A stretch of DNA of 64,000 nt from Mycobacterium sp. Aquia_213. GTDB lineage: Bacteria; Actinomycetota; Actinomycetes; Mycobacteriales; Mycobacteriaceae. A model generated the notes under the pieces. The model was not told the DNA's origin and searched no databases. It saw only the letters and a program-made list of their open reading frames with translations. Of the stretch, positions 48,603-57,125 are shown in pieces. The stretch spans positions 3,782,001-3,846,000 of the forward strand of contig NZ_CP113116.1 of assembly GCF_026625985.1 (NCBI RefSeq), written 5' to 3'. The translations under genes were made by a program, and so were the position numbers. How positions within the stretch are numbered: the stretch's first letter is position 1; every line of letters begins with the position of its first letter.

Positions 48603-49780
48603 CGGTCCAGGTCCTTCCAGGCGACATCCTTGTCGACGCGGTGTTCGCCGGGCAGCCCGAGAATCCGCTCAGAAACGGTGTTGCGCAAGATTTCCGACGT
48701 GCCGCCCTCGATCGAGTTGCCGCGCGCCCGCAGGTAGCGATACCCGGGTTCGCGACCGATCAAGTCGACGACTTCTGTTCTGCGCATGGTCCAGTCGTCG
48801 TACTGCAAGCCGGACTCGGCGTGCAGCTCGATGTCGAAACCCGAAAGAGCTTGCGCCAGTTTGGCGAAGGCGATCTTCATGCCGGCGCCCTCCGGTCCGG
48901 GCTGGCCCGCGACGGCCTGCTGTCCGAGCCGTTGCCCGGCCAGTCGAAGTACTTCGGCCTCCACCCAGAGCCGCATCAGCTCGTCGTGCATCGCGCCGTT
49001 GCGCAGCCCCGGCTCGTCACGCCACGCCCGGGTGATCTTCCCGATGATCCCGCCCTCGCGCGGAACGCCGGAGCTGGCACCGATCGCGACCCGCTCGTTG
49101 TTGAGCGTGGTGGTCGCGACTCGCCAGCCACCCCCCACCGGGCCAAGCCGATTCGCGTCGGGCACCCGGACATCGGTGAGGAACACCTCGTTGAACTCCG
49201 CCTCGCCGGTGATCTGACGCAGCGGCCGGACGTCGACACCCGGTTGCGTCATATCGCAGACGAAGTAGGTCAAACCCGCGTGCTTGGGTACCGTCGGGTC
49301 GGTACGGGCGACCAGGATGGCCATCTGCGCGTGCTGCGCCATCGATGTCCACACCTTCTGCCCGTTGACAATCCAGTCGTCGCCGTCGCGGACCGCGCGC
49401 GTGGCCACCCCGGCCAAGTCCGACCCCGCACCGGGCTCGCTGAACAACTGACAGTAGACCTGCTCGCCGGTGAACAACGGGCGCAAGAACTTTCGCTTCT
49501 GCTCATCGGTGCCGAAGGCCGCGATCGTCGGGGCCGCCATGCCCATCCCGATGAAGTTCTTCACCGTGCCGCCCACCGGCGCGCCGGCCGCGGACAGCCG
49601 CGCGTTGACCGCTTCCTGCGCTTTGCGCGGCAGATCCAGCCCGCCGAAGCCCTGCGGCAGGTGTACCCAGGCCAGGCCGGCATCGAATTGCGCGCCAAGG
49701 AAATCGCGCGGCTTGGTGGTCGCCGGGTTGTGTTCGTCCAGCAGCGCCTGTATCCGTTTGTCGAGATCGTCCGGACTCAT
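48599..49780 (-). CDS. Acyl-CoA dehydrogenase, large-subunit type
   Basis: A 393-residue acyl-CoA dehydrogenase. CQLFSEPGAGSDLAG is the FAD/substrate motif and IEGGTSEILRNTVSERILGLP contains the C-terminal FAD-binding segment with the catalytic-side Glu. It is coupled by 4-base overlaps both to the smaller dehydrogenase downstream and to fabG5 upstream, so the three are one operon: dehydrogenase pair plus a ketone/alcohol dehydrogenase. The probable substrate is a long, branched or ring-bearing acyl-CoA. Confidence 0.9.
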   Translation of the reverse strand: MSPDDLDKRIQALLDEHNPATTKPRDFLGAQFDAGLAWVHLPQGFGGLDLPRKAQEAVNARLSAAGAPVGGTVKNFIGMGMAAPTIAAFGTDEQKRKFLRPLFTGEQVYCQLFSEPGAGSDLAGVATRAVRDGDDWIVNGQKVWTSMAQHAQMAILVARTDPTVPKHAGLTYFVCDMTQPGVDVRPLRQITGEAEFNEVFLTDVRVPDANRLGPVGGGWRVATTTLNNERVAIGASSGVPREGGIIGKITRAWRDEPGLRNGAMHDELMRLWVEAEVLRLAGQRLGQQAVAGQPGPEGAGMKIAFAKLAQALSGFDIELHAESGLQYDDWTMRRTEVVDLIGREPGYRYLRARGNSIEGGTSEILRNTVSERILGLPGEHRVDKDVAWKDLDR

Positions 49781-50559
49781 GATTTGCTCCCGGGCCGCAT
49801 CTGGAAGCCCTGCGCGCCGCCCAGCAGCAGACCGCCGTCCATGACCAACGTCTCACCGGTGATCCAGCTCGCCGCGTCGGAAACCAGGAAGGCCACCGCG
49901 TTCGCCACATCCTCGGGCTCACCGATGCGACCGAGCGCAATCTGCGACGCCAGCGGATCCTCGTGGTCCTTCCACAGCGCCTCGGCCAATTTGGTGCGAA
50001 CGACTCCGGGAGCGATGGCATTCACTCGTATGCCCGGCGACAGTTCCAGGGCCAGTTGTTTGGTGACGTGAATCAGCGCCGCCTTGGTGGCGTTGTACAG
50101 CCCCATCGCCGGGGACTGATGCAGCCCGCCGATGGAGGCGGTGTTAACTATTGCGCCTCCGTGCTCGCCCATCCATGCCTTGACAACAAGCGATGTCCAC
50201 AGCAGCGGAGCCCACAGATTGACTTCGAAGATCTTGGTGAACCGCGCGTGATCCTGGTCGATCAGCGGGCCGTACGCCGGATTGGTGCCCGCGTTGTTGA
50301 TCAAAATGTCGACGCTGCCGAACGTTTCCAGGGTGAGGTCCACGCAGTTGCGCGCGGCCTCCTCGTCGGCCGCGTGAGCACCGACACCCAAGGCCCGTCC
50401 TCCGACTTCCGCTGCGGCCGCAGCCGCGGCCTCCTGCTTGCGGGCGGTCAGCACCACATTGGCGCCCGCGGCCGCCAACTGCTGCGAAATAGCCAATCCG
50501 ATTCCGCGCGAGGCCCCCGTGACAATCGCAGTACGGCCGGTCAAATCCAGTGAGGTCAT
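49777..50559 (-). CDS. fabG5: Short-chain dehydrogenase FabG5-like (Rv2766c)
   Basis: A 260-residue SDR of the 3-oxoacyl-reductase type. TGASRGIGLAI is the cofactor motif, NNAGTNPAYGPL is the NNAG motif, and Ser-Tyr-Lys lie in NTASIGG and GLYNATKAAL. The C-terminus ITGETLVMDGG is standard for the family. ATG at 50559. First gene of the operon that continues into two acyl-CoA dehydrogenases, so it could act on the beta-hydroxy or keto intermediate of the same pathway. Confidence 0.9.
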   Translation of the reverse strand: MTSLDLTGRTAIVTGASRGIGLAISQQLAAAGANVVLTARKQEAAAAAAAEVGGRALGVGAHAADEEAARNCVDLTLETFGSVDILINNAGTNPAYGPLIDQDHARFTKIFEVNLWAPLLWTSLVVKAWMGEHGGAIVNTASIGGLHQSPAMGLYNATKAALIHVTKQLALELSPGIRVNAIAPGVVRTKLAEALWKDHEDPLASQIALGRIGEPEDVANAVAFLVSDAASWITGETLVMDGGLLLGGAQGFQMRPGSKS

Positions 50560-50673
50560 CGTTGTACACCTTTGTTTGTGGGGGCCCGAGTTCGCTAGCG
50601 GAGAGCGTCGATTGCCATCAATAATCTTTTCCAGAGAGGTTTTGTCCGCGCGCGTGCGTGGTATGCGAGTCGC

Positions 50674-51024
50674 ATGTTAGCGAAATTGACCTTCCTGAAA
50701 CCACTGGTGGTCGGCGGCGCTGTTGCCGCCGCAATCGCTGCCGCACCGATCGCCGCTGCGGATAGCTTTGCGACCGGCCCGACAATGAGCGGCCCGGCGC
50801 CCACCCACGTCATCTTCAAGGACGACCCGGGTGGCGGCGGCTGCGACCCCAACGGCAACTGCGGGTCCGGTGGCCAGAACAGCGGTCCGGGTGGCGGCCC
50901 GGGTGGCACCGGCTGCATCCCGGGCGTCGGCTGTGGCTCCGGCGGCCAGAATGCCGGCCCGGGTGGCGTTCCCGGCGGCACTGGATGTCTGCCGGGCGTT
51001 GGCTGCGGATCCGGCCACGCCTGA
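50674..51024 (+). CDS. Small secreted Cys/Gly-repeat protein
   Basis: A 116-residue protein with a classical signal peptide (LAKLTFLKPLVVGGAVAAAIAAAPIAAA, cleavage near residue 29-30) and a mature part of three repeats of 24 residues. Each unit has a C-x5-C pair (Cys57/63, 81/87, 105/111) followed by CGSGGQN(S/A)GPGG(G/V)PGGTG. The six Cys could make three identical small loops after export. I do not recognise a family with known function. It stands alone on the plus strand, between two minus-strand operons, and ends 14 bases before a long hairpin. No good ribosome site is seen before ATG 50674. Confidence 0.65.
   Translation: MLAKLTFLKPLVVGGAVAAAIAAAPIAAADSFATGPTMSGPAPTHVIFKDDPGGGGCDPNGNCGSGGQNSGPGGGPGGTGCIPGVGCGSGGQNAGPGGVPGGTGCLPGVGCGSGHA
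50842..51021 (+). repeat. 72-nt tandem repeat coding the Cys/Gly units
   Basis: Units begin at 50842, 50914 and 50986 with a 72-nt (24-codon) period. Units two and three are close at DNA level (for example CCGGGCGT-GGCTG shared), unit one is more diverged (DPNGN against PGVG). The array probably changes length by slippage or recombination. Confidence 0.6.
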
Positions 51025-51037
51025 TTCCTCTCCGGCA

Positions 51038-51093
51038 CGACCCTTCAGGCTCCCGTCAGCCTGGTGATCCAGGCACGGGAGTCTGAAGGGTCG
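51038..51093. terminator. 56-nt near-perfect hairpin at the end of the carboxylase gene
   Basis: Arms 51038-51056 and 51075-51093 pair at 18 of 19 positions; an inner stem GCCTGG (51059-51064)/CCAGGC (51069-51074) with loop TGAT continues it, giving about 25 bp. It lies between two convergent genes, but half of it is inside the coding sequence: it encodes the last 16 residues of the carboxylase and its stop codon. It probably ends transcription in both directions. Confidence 0.7.
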
Positions 51094-54000
51094 ATTACGT
51101 CATCCAGCTCGAACGTCGTGGCGGCCCGAAGAGCCTTACCGTGTTGGTAGGCCGCCGCCACAAGCTTTTCGAATAACTGCTCACGTTCGGCGGCATCGGC
51201 CGCGGCGGCCAGCTCCTTGCTGAAGCCGAGGCGTACCGCGCCTTCCAAGCCCATGCCGCCGATCTCCCCCGTCGGCCAGGCGACGGTGAATTGCGGGGCG
51301 TGAAAAGAGCCGCCCGCCATGGCCATTGCGCCCAATCCATAACCCTTGCGCAAGATGATCATTCCCAGCGGCACCGTCAGCCGCGCACCGAGCACGAACA
51401 TCCGGCCGAACCGGCGAACCGCCGCCTGCTTTTCCGCGTCCGGCCCGACCATGAATCCCGGTGTGTCGCACAACGAAATCACCGGCAGCCGAAACGATTG
51501 GCACAACGTAAGAAAGTCGCCGGCCTTGTCGGCGGCCTCGGCATCGATCGCACCGCCCAGATGGTGGCTGCTGTTGGCCAGCAGCCCATAAGCCACGCCC
51601 TCGACCCGGACGAGCGCGGTGACGATGCCGACGCCGTAGTCGGGGCGCAGCTCGAGGACGGAGCCGACGTCGACGATCGACTCGATCGCCCGGCGCACGT
51701 CGTAGGCGCGTAACCGATTCTCCGGCACCACATGTCGGGCCAGCCGTGGCTCCGGGGCTGCCCAGTCGGCGACGCGGCCCTGAAAGTAGGACAGATATTG
51801 TTTGGCCAGCGATACCGCGTGCGCCTCGTCCCGCGCGACCAGGCTGACCACCCCGTTGTGCCGCTGCACGTCGATCGGGCCGATCGCCTCGGGCGGGTAC
51901 ACCCCGAGCCCGCCGCCCTCGATCATCGCCGGCCCGCCCATTCCGATGTTGGCGTCCGGGGTCGCGATGATCACATCACACACCCCGGCCAGCGCGGCAT
52001 TGCCGGCGAAGCAACGCCCGGAAACGATGGACAGCAACGGCACCCGGCCGCGCAGCCCGGCGAGTACCCGGAAGGTCGGCACGTCCAGCCCGGCCGCACC
52101 ACCGACGTCGGTGTCGCCGGGCCGTCCGCCACCGCCCTCGGCAAAAAGCACCACCGGCAAGCTCTTTCGGGCGGCCACGTCGAAAACCCGGTCCGTCTTG
52201 GCGTGGTTGCGCATGCCCTGCGTCCCGGCGAGCACGGTGTAGTCGTAGGACACCACGACCGCCTCGGCAGCCGCCCGCCCGAATCGATCGGCGCCGATGG
52301 TCGCCAATCCGGCGACCAGGCCGTCGGCCGGGGTGTTGGCGATCAGATCCTCGTCCGAGCGCCGGCTGCGTTGCGCGGCAATGGCCAGCGCGCCGTATTC
52401 GACGAAGCTGCCGTCGTCGATCAGGTCGGCGATGTTCTCCCGGGCGGTGCGGCGACCCTGCTTGTGCCGCTTGGCGACTGCCGCGTCACGGCCCTCGTCA
52501 AGGGTGCGCAGATGGCGTCGCCGGAGTTCGTCGAGGTCGGCACGAGGGCGGTCGAGATCGACTGCGGCGATGGCGGATTCGTCGCCGGTGCTGGCTCCGG
52601 TGCGGGCGAAGACCACCAGCGGATCTCCGGTTCCGACGACCTGGCCGGGTGTCACGAGATTGCGGATCGTGCGCAGCGCATCCGGCGCGACGAGCACATG
52701 CTGCATTTTCATCGCTTCCAACACGACCAGTTGCCCGCCGGGCGAAACCTCGGTGCCCTCGGGTGGGATTTCGACCACGGTGCCGGCCAGCTGGGCGCGC
52801 AACGCTTCCTCACCGGGATACAACTCGACGGACGCCACCCGCGTGTCGTGCTCGTGGGTCAGCGCCGCGGCCGCCAGTTCAGGCAGCTTCGCGTCGAGGA
52901 AGCCCGTCGTCACCTCGCCCGACTGAATCTGCTTGTCGGACAAAAGCTCTTGTAGGAAGGCGAGGTTTGTCCGGACACCCTCGACACCGAACTCGGCCAG
53001 CGCGGTGCGCGCCTTGCGCAGCGCCGCCGGGAATGACGAACCGCGGACATGGGTGATGACCTTGGCCAGCAGGGAGTCATAGCGCGCACTCAACGCCAGC
53101 CCGGTCCGGCCGAAGGTGTCGACGCGCACTCCCGGACCACTCGGCGGTGAGAACACCGTCAAGACGCCCGCCCCGGGTAGCACGGTCCCATCCGCCGTCA
53201 GGGTTTCCATGTTGACCCGGGCCTGTATCGCAATGCCGCGCCGGGCGGCCGGCTCGCCGATGACTTCGTCACCGTCCGAGGCGATTCCGGACGGCAGCCC
53301 CAGCTGGTAGTAGGAGGCACCGCCGGCGATGGCGAGCGCGGCGGCCACCAGGTCTACCCCGGTGGTCTCCTCGGTGATCGTGTGTTCGACCTGAATGCGG
53401 GGATTGACTTCGAGGAAGACGAACTTCTCACCGGCCACCAGGAATTCCACGGTGGCCAGCCCGCGCAGGCCGGCTCTGCCGCACAGCCGGGCCGCGGCCA
53501 GGTGCAGCTCGCGACGCAGCGCATCCGAAAGTCCTTGCGCGGGCGCTATTTCGATGATCTTCTGGTAGCGCCGCTGGATGCTGCAGTCACGGTCGCCGAG
53601 GGCAAGCGCATGCGTTCGTGGCCCGGCCGGCGCGGCGACAATCTGCACCTCGATATGCCTGGCGTCCTCGAGTAGCGCCTCGGCGAACACCGCCGGATTG
53701 CCGAATCCCAGTTGCGCTTCCGCGGCACACTGGCGGTAGGCGTTGTCGATCTGGTCGGCACTGTCCACCCTGCGCATACCGCGGCCTCCGCCGCCGGCCA
53801 GCGCCTTGATCATCACCGCTCCGTCGTGGGCGGCGAAGAATGCCCGGACTTCCTCGACGCTGCTCGGCCCCACGGTGGCCGGCAACACCGGCACGCCGGC
53901 GGCGACCGCGGCGGCACGCGCCGACGATTTGTTGCCGACCACCTCGAGCACGTCGGCGTCCGGCCCCACGAACGTGTACCCGGCGACCGCACACGCACGA

Positions 54001-54272
54001 GCGAAATCGGCGTTCTCCGAGAGGAAGCCATAACCCGGATGAATCAGCTGCGCGCCGGCATTTTTCGCTGCCGCCAGTATCGAGGACTGGTCCAGGTAGG
54101 CGTCGGGACCGCTGCCCGGCAGACCGATCGCCTCGTCCGCCGCATGCACATGCGGACTCTCGGCGTCGTCCTCGGCGTAGACCGCGATCGTTTGCATGCC
54201 CAACTCGGTGGCGGTGCGGATGATCCGAAGCGCGATCTCGCCGCGATTGGCGATCAGCAGCGTCGCGTTCAT
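51045..54272 (-). CDS. Single-chain long-chain acyl-CoA carboxylase (BC-BCCP-CT fusion)
   Basis: A 1075-residue biotin-dependent carboxylase. The biotin-carboxylase part (1-450) has ANRGEIALRIIRTATELGM and the ATP-grasp KALAGGGGRGMR; the biotinyl domain follows at about 500-570 with EAMKMQH; the carboxyltransferase part fills the C-terminal half (QGMRNHAKTD, GMGGPAMIEGGGLG, PGFMVGPDAEK). The order and length match the single-chain long-chain acyl-CoA carboxylase characterised from M. avium subsp. paratuberculosis. ATG 54272 overlaps the fadD stop (ATGA); ATG 54290 is also open. The last codons lie in a long hairpin. It carboxylates acyl-CoAs of varied chain length. Confidence 0.93.
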   Translation of the reverse strand: MNATLLIANRGEIALRIIRTATELGMQTIAVYAEDDAESPHVHAADEAIGLPGSGPDAYLDQSSILAAAKNAGAQLIHPGYGFLSENADFARACAVAGYTFVGPDADVLEVVGNKSSARAAAVAAGVPVLPATVGPSSVEEVRAFFAAHDGAVMIKALAGGGGRGMRRVDSADQIDNAYRQCAAEAQLGFGNPAVFAEALLEDARHIEVQIVAAPAGPRTHALALGDRDCSIQRRYQKIIEIAPAQGLSDALRRELHLAAARLCGRAGLRGLATVEFLVAGEKFVFLEVNPRIQVEHTITEETTGVDLVAAALAIAGGASYYQLGLPSGIASDGDEVIGEPAARRGIAIQARVNMETLTADGTVLPGAGVLTVFSPPSGPGVRVDTFGRTGLALSARYDSLLAKVITHVRGSSFPAALRKARTALAEFGVEGVRTNLAFLQELLSDKQIQSGEVTTGFLDAKLPELAAAALTHEHDTRVASVELYPGEEALRAQLAGTVVEIPPEGTEVSPGGQLVVLEAMKMQHVLVAPDALRTIRNLVTPGQVVGTGDPLVVFARTGASTGDESAIAAVDLDRPRADLDELRRRHLRTLDEGRDAAVAKRHKQGRRTARENIADLIDDGSFVEYGALAIAAQRSRRSDEDLIANTPADGLVAGLATIGADRFGRAAAEAVVVSYDYTVLAGTQGMRNHAKTDRVFDVAARKSLPVVLFAEGGGGRPGDTDVGGAAGLDVPTFRVLAGLRGRVPLLSIVSGRCFAGNAALAGVCDVIIATPDANIGMGGPAMIEGGGLGVYPPEAIGPIDVQRHNGVVSLVARDEAHAVSLAKQYLSYFQGRVADWAAPEPRLARHVVPENRLRAYDVRRAIESIVDVGSVLELRPDYGVGIVTALVRVEGVAYGLLANSSHHLGGAIDAEAADKAGDFLTLCQSFRLPVISLCDTPGFMVGPDAEKQAAVRRFGRMFVLGARLTVPLGMIILRKGYGLGAMAMAGGSFHAPQFTVAWPTGEIGGMGLEGAVRLGFSKELAAAADAAEREQLFEKLVAAAYQHGKALRAATTFELDDVIDPSDSRAWITRLTGA

Positions 54273-55801
54273 CGGAGCGGATCGCCCCATTGCACTTCGC
54301 CGCGAAGCCGGGCCTTGAGTAGTTTGCCACCGGCGTTGCGCGGCAGCGCTTCTGATGCCACCATGACGTACTGCGGAACCTTGTAGTCGGCCAGCTGCCC
54401 GCGGCAGTGCTCCAAGACGGCCGACACGTCGATTTGTGTGTCACCGCCGAACAGCACGGCTCCGACCTTTTCCCCCATCACCTCGTCGGGCACCGCCAGC
54501 ACGCAGGCATCCGCGACGGTGGGTGCGCCCAGCAGCACCGCCTCGACCTCGACGCTGGAGATATTCTCGCCGCCGCGATTTATGATGTCCTTCAGCCGGT
54601 CGATGATGTGCACCCGTCCCGCGGCGTCGACCCGAGCCACGTCGCCGGTGTGCAACCAACCGTCGACGATGCTGGCCGCGGAGGCATCCGGTCTATTCCA
54701 GTACCCGGCAGTCACATTGGCTCCACGCACCACCAACTCGCCCACCATGGGATCGTCTCCGCTGGGGATCACGCCGAGGTCGACGGCGGGGACCGCATAC
54801 CCCACCGAGTCGGCGTGGTCGAAAGCATCCCGGTCGGGCAGCACGGTGATCAGCGAGCCAGACTCGGTCATGCCGTAGCCGTTGAACACAACGGCTTGCG
54901 GAAACGCGTCTTTCACCGACTGCACCAACGATGGCGCGATCGGCGCTCCGCCGTAGCCCACCCACCGGACACCGGACACATCGGTGTCGGCGAATTCCTT
55001 GTGCCGCAGCAATAACGAGTAGATCGCGGGGACGGTCACCATCAGGGAAATGCGCTCGGCGGTCAGCGTGGCGATCAGCTCGTCCAGGTTGAGCGAGGGC
55101 ATGATCACCGATGCTCCCCCGACCCGAACAGCGACCAAAAGCTGAGTGTTGCAACCGGTCACGTGGAACAGCGGCACCGAGATCAGGGTGCGCAGCCCCT
55201 CACCGGCATCGTGGGAAAAGCCCGCACTCCGAACCGCATTCTCGGTGTTGGCCACAAACGCCTCGTGCGTCGTCGGCACGCCCTTGGGCCGGCCGGTCGT
55301 GCCCGAGGTGTAGAACAATGCGGCCGTGTCGGCCTTTTCGAGTCCCTCGGCCACATACGGTTGCCCGTCGGGCAGCGGCGCATCCGCGGCCAAGTCCACC
55401 CGCGCCCCCGAATCCGACAGCACGAACTCGACCTCGGGCTGCGCCGAGCGCGTATTGACCGCCACCGCGATGCCGCCGGCCATCACCGTGCCCCAAAACG
55501 CCAGCACCCAGTTGATTCCCGCCGGGTAGCGCACCGCGACACGGTCACCGCGTTGCACACCGGCCGCGCGCAGTCCGCCGGCGACCCGCGCGGCGCCGTC
55601 CCACAGTTGCCGGTAGGTCAATCGCCCGGCACCCACTTCGACGACGGCCTCGCTGTCGGGGCGGTGGTCGAGCTGCTCGGCAAGCATGTCCAGCAGCGTG
55701 GCCGGCAGATCGTCGTAGCGCGGGACACCGTCGCTGTCGCGGGACACGCCCGTCGCCGGAAATGGGTTCTGATCGCGCGGGACTTCAATCACTGGAGGCA
55801 T
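54269..55801 (-). CDS. Acyl-CoA synthetase (FadD/ANL family)
   Basis: A 510-residue adenylate-forming ligase. The P-loop FYTSGTTGRPKGVPTTH, the YGMTESGS motif, WLHTGDVARVD and the hinge DIINRGGENISSVEVE are all present, as is the C-terminal lysine in PRNAGGKLLKARL. It activates a carboxylic acid to its CoA thioester. Directly coupled (4-base overlap) to the long-chain carboxylase, so the product is probably the carboxylase substrate. ATG 55801; divergent from the thioesterase. Confidence 0.9.
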   Translation of the reverse strand: MPPVIEVPRDQNPFPATGVSRDSDGVPRYDDLPATLLDMLAEQLDHRPDSEAVVEVGAGRLTYRQLWDGAARVAGGLRAAGVQRGDRVAVRYPAGINWVLAFWGTVMAGGIAVAVNTRSAQPEVEFVLSDSGARVDLAADAPLPDGQPYVAEGLEKADTAALFYTSGTTGRPKGVPTTHEAFVANTENAVRSAGFSHDAGEGLRTLISVPLFHVTGCNTQLLVAVRVGGASVIMPSLNLDELIATLTAERISLMVTVPAIYSLLLRHKEFADTDVSGVRWVGYGGAPIAPSLVQSVKDAFPQAVVFNGYGMTESGSLITVLPDRDAFDHADSVGYAVPAVDLGVIPSGDDPMVGELVVRGANVTAGYWNRPDASAASIVDGWLHTGDVARVDAAGRVHIIDRLKDIINRGGENISSVEVEAVLLGAPTVADACVLAVPDEVMGEKVGAVLFGGDTQIDVSAVLEHCRGQLADYKVPQYVMVASEALPRNAGGKLLKARLRGEVQWGDPLR

Positions 55802-55839
55802 ACCCGATCCTTACTATCCGGTGTCCTATCGTGATAGCG

Positions 55840-56673
55840 GTGACGATCGACGATTCCGCCATCATGCCCGAGGCGTTCTTCACTGTCGATGGCGACTCCT
55901 ACGTTCCGGGAGCGCTGACGCAAGGGCCGTGGGGTGCGGCGATGGGCGGTCAGATCGTCGGGGGCCTGTTGGGTTGGGGCATAGAACAATCGGGCATCGA
56001 TCCCGACTTCCAGCCCGCCCGGCTGACGGTCGATCTGTTGCGACCGGTGCTGCTGCGGCCGGTGCAGATTCACACCTCGATACAGCGAGAAGGGCGCCGC
56101 ATCAGGCTGGTCGACGCCGCACTGATTCAGCGCGACACCGTCGTCGCGCGGGCCAGTGCGCTGTTTCTGCGCCGCGGTGACCATCCCGATGGCCAGGTGT
56201 GGTCCTTTCCGGTGCAGATGCCGCCGCTGCCGACGTCCTACGACGGCTTCCCGGCCGACATGCCGTTTCTCATCTGGGGATACGGGGCCACCTTCGAAGG
56301 CAGTCCCGGCATCGCCGCGGGCGAGTGGGAGCAGTCCCACGCCCAGAAGTTCGCCTGGGCCCGGCTTTTTCGCCCGATGGTGCACGGCCACCCGCTGACG
56401 CCGTTTACCCGCCTGGCCTTCGCCGGTGACATCACGAGCTCGCTCACGCATTGGGGCACAAGCGGATTGCGCTACATCAATGCCGACTACACCGTCACCG
56501 CGAGCCGATTGCCCGACGGCGAATTCATCGGGCTGGCCGCCCAAAGCCACTACGGCACCGCCGGGGTGGCCACCGGCGCGGCCACCCTGTTCGACTGCCA
56601 CGGCCCGATCGGCACCAGCTCGGCACTGGCCGTGGCCCAGCCGGCCGACGCGTTCAAACCGACCCACACCTAG
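55840..56673 (+). CDS. Acyl-CoA thioesterase, double-hotdog type
   Basis: A 277-residue TesB/thioesterase-like protein: two hotdog halves, N-terminal FFTVDGDSYVPGALTQGPWGAAMGGQIVGGLLGWGIEQ with the Gly-rich helix and C-terminal SLTHWGTSGLRYINADYTVTASRLPDGEFIGLAAQSHY. It would hydrolyse acyl-CoA, opposing the divergent fadD. The start is the GTG at 55840 or the ATG at 55864; neither has a clear ribosome site. A short palindrome CTATC-GT-GATAG (55826-55837) lies just upstream, between the divergent genes. Confidence 0.8.
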   Translation: MTIDDSAIMPEAFFTVDGDSYVPGALTQGPWGAAMGGQIVGGLLGWGIEQSGIDPDFQPARLTVDLLRPVLLRPVQIHTSIQREGRRIRLVDAALIQRDTVVARASALFLRRGDHPDGQVWSFPVQMPPLPTSYDGFPADMPFLIWGYGATFEGSPGIAAGEWEQSHAQKFAWARLFRPMVHGHPLTPFTRLAFAGDITSSLTHWGTSGLRYINADYTVTASRLPDGEFIGLAAQSHYGTAGVATGAATLFDCHGPIGTSSALAVAQPADAFKPTHT

Positions 56674-57125
56674 CCCATCAACGTCGCGGCGAGCGTTCCG
56701 CCCAGCTCGTACGCTTGCTCCCGCACCGCGGCGTCGACGGCGCCGACCACCTCCAGCACCTCGGCGGCTTGGGCCAGCGACAGCCCGCTGGCCAGCTTGT
56801 TCACGGCCGCGGCAGCGCCGACGGTGTCGTTGTTCCCGTGCACCCACAGCCCGTAAGGACGGCCCGACACATGGTCGAGGCTCGGGTAGTACACGGTGTC
56901 GAAGAAGTGTTTGAGCGCACCGGACATATAGCCGAAGTTGGCGGTGGTGCCGAACAGATAGCCGTCCGCATCGAGCATGTCGGGCAGTGTCGCGGCCAAT
57001 GCCGGCCGGGAGACGACGTCGACGCCGTCGATCTCCGGATCGTTGGCTCCGCCGAGCACCGCTTCGAGCAGCTCGCGGGTGGCCGGCGACGGAGTGTGGT
57101 GCACGATCAGCAGCGTCTTGCTCAC
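56670..57125 (-). CDS. Flavodoxin/NADPH-dependent FMN-reductase-like protein (Rv2771c-like)
   Basis: A 151-residue flavodoxin-like protein. The FMN phosphate loop is HHTPSPATRELLEAV at the N-terminus, TTANFGYMSGALKHFFDTVYY is the second FMN loop and GLWVHGNNDT the third, as in the flavodoxin-like NAD(P)H quinone reductases. The GTG at 57125 (VSKTLLIVHH) overlaps the stop of the preceding gene (GTGA). Member of the dapB-Rv2772c-Rv2771c operon. Convergent with the thioesterase (4-base overlap). Substrate unknown. Confidence 0.82.
   Translation of the reverse strand: MSKTLLIVHHTPSPATRELLEAVLGGANDPEIDGVDVVSRPALAATLPDMLDADGYLFGTTANFGYMSGALKHFFDTVYYPSLDHVSGRPYGLWVHGNNDTVGAAAAVNKLASGLSLAQAAEVLEVVGAVDAAVREQAYELGGTLAATLMG

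Noticed and set aside
55826..55837. Palindrome CTATC-GT-GATAG between fadD and the thioesterase gene as an operator
   Set aside because: Only 5-bp arms, overlapping possible start codons; too short to claim without conservation.
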